The translations under genes were made by a program, and so were the position numbers. The notes under the pieces are model-generated. The model was not told where the DNA came from. It did not search any database and saw nothing but the letters and a program-made list of their open reading frames with translations. Shown here piece after piece: positions 5,538 to 7,916 of a DNA stretch of 7,916 nt. Location of the stretch: positions 1 through 7,916 of the forward strand of contig JAIRUL010000199.1 in the NCBI GenBank assembly GCA_031254445.1, in the 5' to 3' direction. The DNA comes from Chitinispirillales bacterium. Its GTDB lineage: Bacteria; Fibrobacterota; Chitinivibrionia; Chitinivibrionales; Chitinispirillaceae. Each line of letters starts with the position of its first letter. The first letter of the stretch is position 1.

Positions 5538-6239
5538 ATGGGCGTCAAAAAATCATTTCTTCCGGGCAGCGCGGTTTTAGCGGTCGCGCTGATAGCCTTT
5601 TTTCCGTTGCCAGCGGCGTCTCAGAGCGCCGGGGGCGGCAGCTTTATCGATTCCAGAGACGGCCAAGAATACCACACGGTAAAGATAGGGAATCAAACGT
5701 GGATGGCGGAGAATCTCAATTACAAACCAAGAGCGGACAGCAGTTGGTGCTACGATGATAGAGAATCTAACTGCAAGAAATACGGCAGGCTATATACTTG
5801 GAATGCCGCTAAAAGCGTTTGCCCAAATGGGTGGCATTTGCCTTTGCCGACGGATTGGGACAGTCTTATGGCGGCTGCGGGCGGGGTATGGAAAATCATA
5901 GGGCCGACATGGTTCCGTTACGAGGCCGCGGGCAAGAAGCTTAAATCCGCAAGCGGTTGGAACAACACCGGCTACGATGAGGAGGGGGCTGCTTTAAGCG
6001 TCGATAACGGGAACGGCACGGATGAGTTCGGTTTTTCGGCTCTGCCCGGCGGATTGCGCAGCTTCGGCGGCATCTTCCACGGCGCCGGCGAATACGGCTT
6101 ATGGTGGAACACGATGGATGACGACGTTGGCGGCGCGTTCCGCCTGAGCATGAGCTACGATGAAGACGGCGTGGACGATGACAACGGCTACACGGTGTTA
6201 GGGCATTCTGTTCGCTGCCTTAAAAACAACGAAAGATGA
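5538..6239 (+). CDS. Secreted FISUMP-domain protein
   Basis: 233 residues, complete. Residues 1 to about 30 form a signal peptide (KK near the start, AVLAVALIAFFPL core, likely cleavage in PAASQS). The rest is nearly one FISUMP domain (TIGR02145): FIDSRDGQEYHTVKIGNQTW (36-55), MAENLNY, WCYDD, KYGRLYTWNAAK, CPNGWHLP (95-102), GFSALPGG (165-172), LWWNTM (188-193) and HSVRC (223-227). Cysteines 71, 79, 95 and 227 could make two disulfides. FISUMP proteins are a large expanded family in Fibrobacter, and their precise function is not established; a surface adhesin or fibre-binding role is speculation. It is paralogous to the partial gene at the window start but lacks YARHG. The GGGGG run four bases before the ATG is a close but usable ribosome site; an overlapping ATG at 5527 is out of frame. 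The following sequence keeps the tail of another FISUMP copy. Confidence 0.92.
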   Translation: MGVKKSFLPGSAVLAVALIAFFPLPAASQSAGGGSFIDSRDGQEYHTVKIGNQTWMAENLNYKPRADSSWCYDDRESNCKKYGRLYTWNAAKSVCPNGWHLPLPTDWDSLMAAAGGVWKIIGPTWFRYEAAGKKLKSASGWNNTGYDEEGAALSVDNGNGTDEFGFSALPGGLRSFGGIFHGAGEYGLWWNTMDDDVGGAFRLSMSYDEDGVDDDNGYTVLGHSVRCLKNNER

Positions 6240-6260
6240 GAATGGCGAAAAAATTGATAA

Positions 6261-6377
6261 CCATGCCCTGCGCCGCTGTATGCAATCAACAAAAAGGCGA
6301 ACGGCAAGGAGGATGGGTTTTCCGTGCGTTGCGTTGAGGGTTATGGCGCGAAGCGCCGCCGCTATTTTGATGTTTAA
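6261..6377 (+). pseudogene. Remnant C-terminal tail of another FISUMP gene
   Basis: After an in-frame TAA at 6258-6260, a frame runs to TAA at 6375-6377. Its middle reads YAINKKANGKEDGFSVRCVE, and GFSVRCV is the usual close of the FISUMP domain (compare LSVRCV and HSVRC in the two genes here). There is no start codon or ribosome site, and nothing resembling the rest of the domain lies upstream. The recognisable part begins near 6276. It is probably the end of an older FISUMP gene left after replacement or deletion. Confidence 0.65.
6345..6375 (+). terminator. Weak possible terminator after the FISUMP gene
   Basis: GGCGC (6345-6349) and GCGCC (6353-6357) form a five-pair stem around GAA. T-rich sequence (TATTTTGATGTTT) starts six bases after the stem. 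The stem is short and the T-tract is displaced and interrupted, so termination would be inefficient at best. Confidence 0.22.
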
Positions 6378-6395
6378 TCTTTGATTTTAATAAAT

Positions 6396-6424
6396 TTGAC
6401 TTTCAATGCCGCGAAATTTATATT
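6396..6424 (+). promoter_or_regulatory. Likely yidC promoter
   Basis: TTGACT (6396-6401), a 17-base spacer and TATATT (6419-6424) form a near-consensus housekeeping-type promoter. The predicted start is near 6431, leaving a leader of about 53 bases. It implies that yidC is transcribed independently of the FISUMP gene. Confidence 0.68.
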
Positions 6425-6470
6425 CTATTGATTTTGACCTTAATGAGATTAATTTCAAAAGGCATCCCGA

Positions 6471-6486
6471 AAGGCACTCCGACGTG
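6471..6486 (+). promoter_or_regulatory. Ribosome binding site that fixes the yidC GTG start
   Basis: AAGG (6471-6474) stands nine bases before GTG (6484-6486). This GTG opens the frame exactly before the N-terminal membrane segment (NKNSLIAILLIALTVILF). No in-frame ATG lies nearby, so GTG is the best start. Confidence 0.7.
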
Positions 6487-7916
6487 AACAAAAACTCGTT
6501 GATAGCAATCCTGCTAATCGCGCTGACCGTAATACTTTTCAACAGCGCCCAGTGGAACAAATTTTGGTACGGCACCATTCTAAAGAAGCCCGTCCCCGCG
6601 GTAACGCCCCCGTCCCAGCGCGCCGCCGCCAAGGAGGCCGCCGCTAAGGACACGGCCGAGATAAAGGTGCTGCTCCCCGATGAAAAGCCCGGGGAGGGCG
6701 GAACGCCTGCGCCGGCCGCCGCCGGGGCCGGCGGGGCGAAAATTGAGGGCGCCGGCGAGGCCGAAGCCGATTCCGCCGCCCTTGCCGCCCAAATCGTTGA
6801 AGACACCGTTATCGTGGAGACGAACCGCATAATCGCCGCCATCAGCACCAAGGGCGGGCGCATCGTCTCCTTAAAGGCGAAAGACTACAAATACGCGGTC
6901 GGCCCCCGCAAGGATCAGACCATCGACCTGCTCCCCCGAAATAGCCTTGGCGGCGCGCAGCTCTCCGTCAACAACGAATCGTTTGACGACAGGTTCTTCG
7001 ACGCCGCCGTTTCGCCGGACGGCTACACCGTCGCCCTCGAAGCGAAGTCCGCCTCAGGCAGGCTCGTGCGGAAAGTGTTTACGTTCGCCGACGACGCTTA
7101 CAAAATCGGCTATGCGGTCAGCGGCGACGGCATAGCCGGGCAGAAAGTGACGCTCGGCTGGGCGGGCGGGATCGAGGACTCCGAGGCGACGCCCGACGTG
7201 CCGTTCGGCGGCGAGATGGACAGGCGGCGCGCCCACTACTCCGACGGGCGCACGGTGAACCACTTAGAGATGAAGAAGAAAGGCGTGGAGGAGCCGTCGG
7301 GGGCGTTCCGCTGGGTCGGGATGAGCTCCAAGTACTTCTTCGCCGCGATAGTCGCCGACACGCTCTACGACGCCGACATCAGGGTCGAGGGGCGCGGCGC
7401 CAGCGGCAAGCCGTCGTCGGGCAAGGGCAAGAAGACCCAAGACATAGACTACTCCGTCTACTACCAGTCGGAGGCTAAGGCCGACTCGGTAGCCGCGTGG
7501 ATCTACGCGGGGCCGAGCAAAGTGGGCGAGCTCTCGCAGTACCGCATAAAACTCGACAAGACGCTCTTCCCGGTGCTCAGCTGGGCGCGCTACATCTTTT
7601 GGGCCGACTTGTGGTTCCCGCCCATAGCGGAGATTATCCTAAAGCTGCTGCTCTACTTGCACAAGCTCTTTAAGGACTACGGCATAGCGATACTTCTACT
7701 AACGCTCCTCTCGAAGGTGGTCACGTTCCCGCTGACCCAGAGCAGCAACAAGTCGATGACGCGGATGCGCGACCTCCAGCCCAAGGTCGCCGCGCTGCGC
7801 CAAAAGCACGGCAAGGCCAACCCGCAGAAGTTCAACGAGGAGATGATGGCGCTCTACAAGGCCGAGGGCGTGAACCCGTTCAACCCGGGCTGCCTGCCTA
7901 TGTTCTTGCAGATGCC
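6484..7916 (+). CDS. yidC: Membrane protein insertase YidC, 3' end missing
   Basis: 477 codons are visible before the window ends. YidC inserts and folds inner-membrane proteins, alone or with SecYEG. Residues 4-19 are the first membrane segment. Residues about 39-105 are an Ala/Pro/Gly-rich linker. Residues about 106-355 are the periplasmic P1 domain typical of Gram-negative YidC, with VETNRIIAAISTKGGRIVSL near its start and WVGMSSKYFF at 277-286. The second membrane segment (about 400-417) is followed by the cytoplasmic helical region (SMTRMRDLQPKVAALRQKHG, EEMMALYKAEGVNP) and the conserved GCLPMFLQMP, where the window stops. The groove arginine of E. coli (R366) is replaced by lysine K411 in LLSKVVTFPLT; this keeps the positive charge. 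The usual neighbours rnpA and rpmH do not precede it; a FISUMP gene does. Confidence 0.95.
   Translation, partial: MNKNSLIAILLIALTVILFNSAQWNKFWYGTILKKPVPAVTPPSQRAAAKEAAAKDTAEIKVLLPDEKPGEGGTPAPAAAGAGGAKIEGAGEAEADSAALAAQIVEDTVIVETNRIIAAISTKGGRIVSLKAKDYKYAVGPRKDQTIDLLPRNSLGGAQLSVNNESFDDRFFDAAVSPDGYTVALEAKSASGRLVRKVFTFADDAYKIGYAVSGDGIAGQKVTLGWAGGIEDSEATPDVPFGGEMDRRRAHYSDGRTVNHLEMKKKGVEEPSGAFRWVGMSSKYFFAAIVADTLYDADIRVEGRGASGKPSSGKGKKTQDIDYSVYYQSEAKADSVAAWIYAGPSKVGELSQYRIKLDKTLFPVLSWARYIFWADLWFPPIAEIILKLLLYLHKLFKDYGIAILLLTLLSKVVTFPLTQSSNKSMTRMRDLQPKVAALRQKHGKANPQKFNEEMMALYKAEGVNPFNPGCLPMFLQM

Noticed and set aside
5538..6239. FISUMP gene as a target of a diversity-generating retroelement
   Set aside because: The domain is reminiscent of lectin-like variable proteins, but no reverse transcriptase and no near-identical template repeat is visible in the window.
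6242..6337. Small 31-codon ORF starting ATGGCGAAAAAA just after the FISUMP stop
   Set aside because: No ribosome site of its own or recognisable motif; it overlaps the FISUMP tail remnant in another frame.

Overview
This 7.9 kb window looks like a chromosomal segment of a member of the Fibrobacterota, or a close relative, probably from a gut or another polymer-rich habitat. The taxonomic call is an inference. It rests on two genes for proteins with the Fibrobacter succinogenes major paralogous domain (FISUMP, TIGR02145), one of them joined to a YARHG domain, plus parts of a third. They sit among Gram-negative housekeeping genes, including a YidC with the large periplasmic domain.

Layout. Bases 1-1242 (+) are the 3' part of a FISUMP-YARHG surface protein gene that starts before the window. 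Bases 1376-2338 (+) encode a secreted protein combining an LprI/DUF1311-like region with an XAC2610-like region; both families are linked to lysozyme or peptidoglycan-hydrolase inhibition. It converges, with a 24-base gap, on rsmG (2363-3040, -). Upstream of rsmG lies mnmG (3192-5060, -), separated by a GC-rich palindrome and a strong terminator hairpin whose first arm lies in the last codons of mnmG. The 477-base divergent region 5061-5537 is packed with repeats. A second, complete FISUMP gene (5538-6239, +) follows, then a short leftover FISUMP tail without a gene, then yidC (6484 to the window end, +, GTG start, cut off just before its third membrane segment).

Repeats. The most unusual feature is a dispersed element of about 68 bases with two adjacent hairpins. 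It occurs as two direct copies (1244-1311 and 5347-5414, 67/68 identical) and one inverted, altered copy (about 5234-5305). Its end fragment is repeated in a 43-base tandem array (5151-5236), and its flanks are 6-base and 9-base tandem repeats. It lacks the U-run of an ordinary terminator and resembles a REP- or MITE-like family. The inverted copies bracket the mnmG-rsmG block, so recombination between them could have turned this block relative to yidC.

Function and regulation. MnmG (tRNA U34 modification), RsmG (16S rRNA m7G methylation) and YidC (membrane protein insertion) are core genes that many bacteria keep together near the replication origin in one direction. Here they are split, opposed and interleaved with surface protein genes. 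The core genes are visibly richer in GC than the accessory genes. Promoter-like sites ending in TATATT lie about 50 bases before both the complete FISUMP gene and yidC. No RNA gene, CRISPR array, transposase or DnaA-box cluster was seen.
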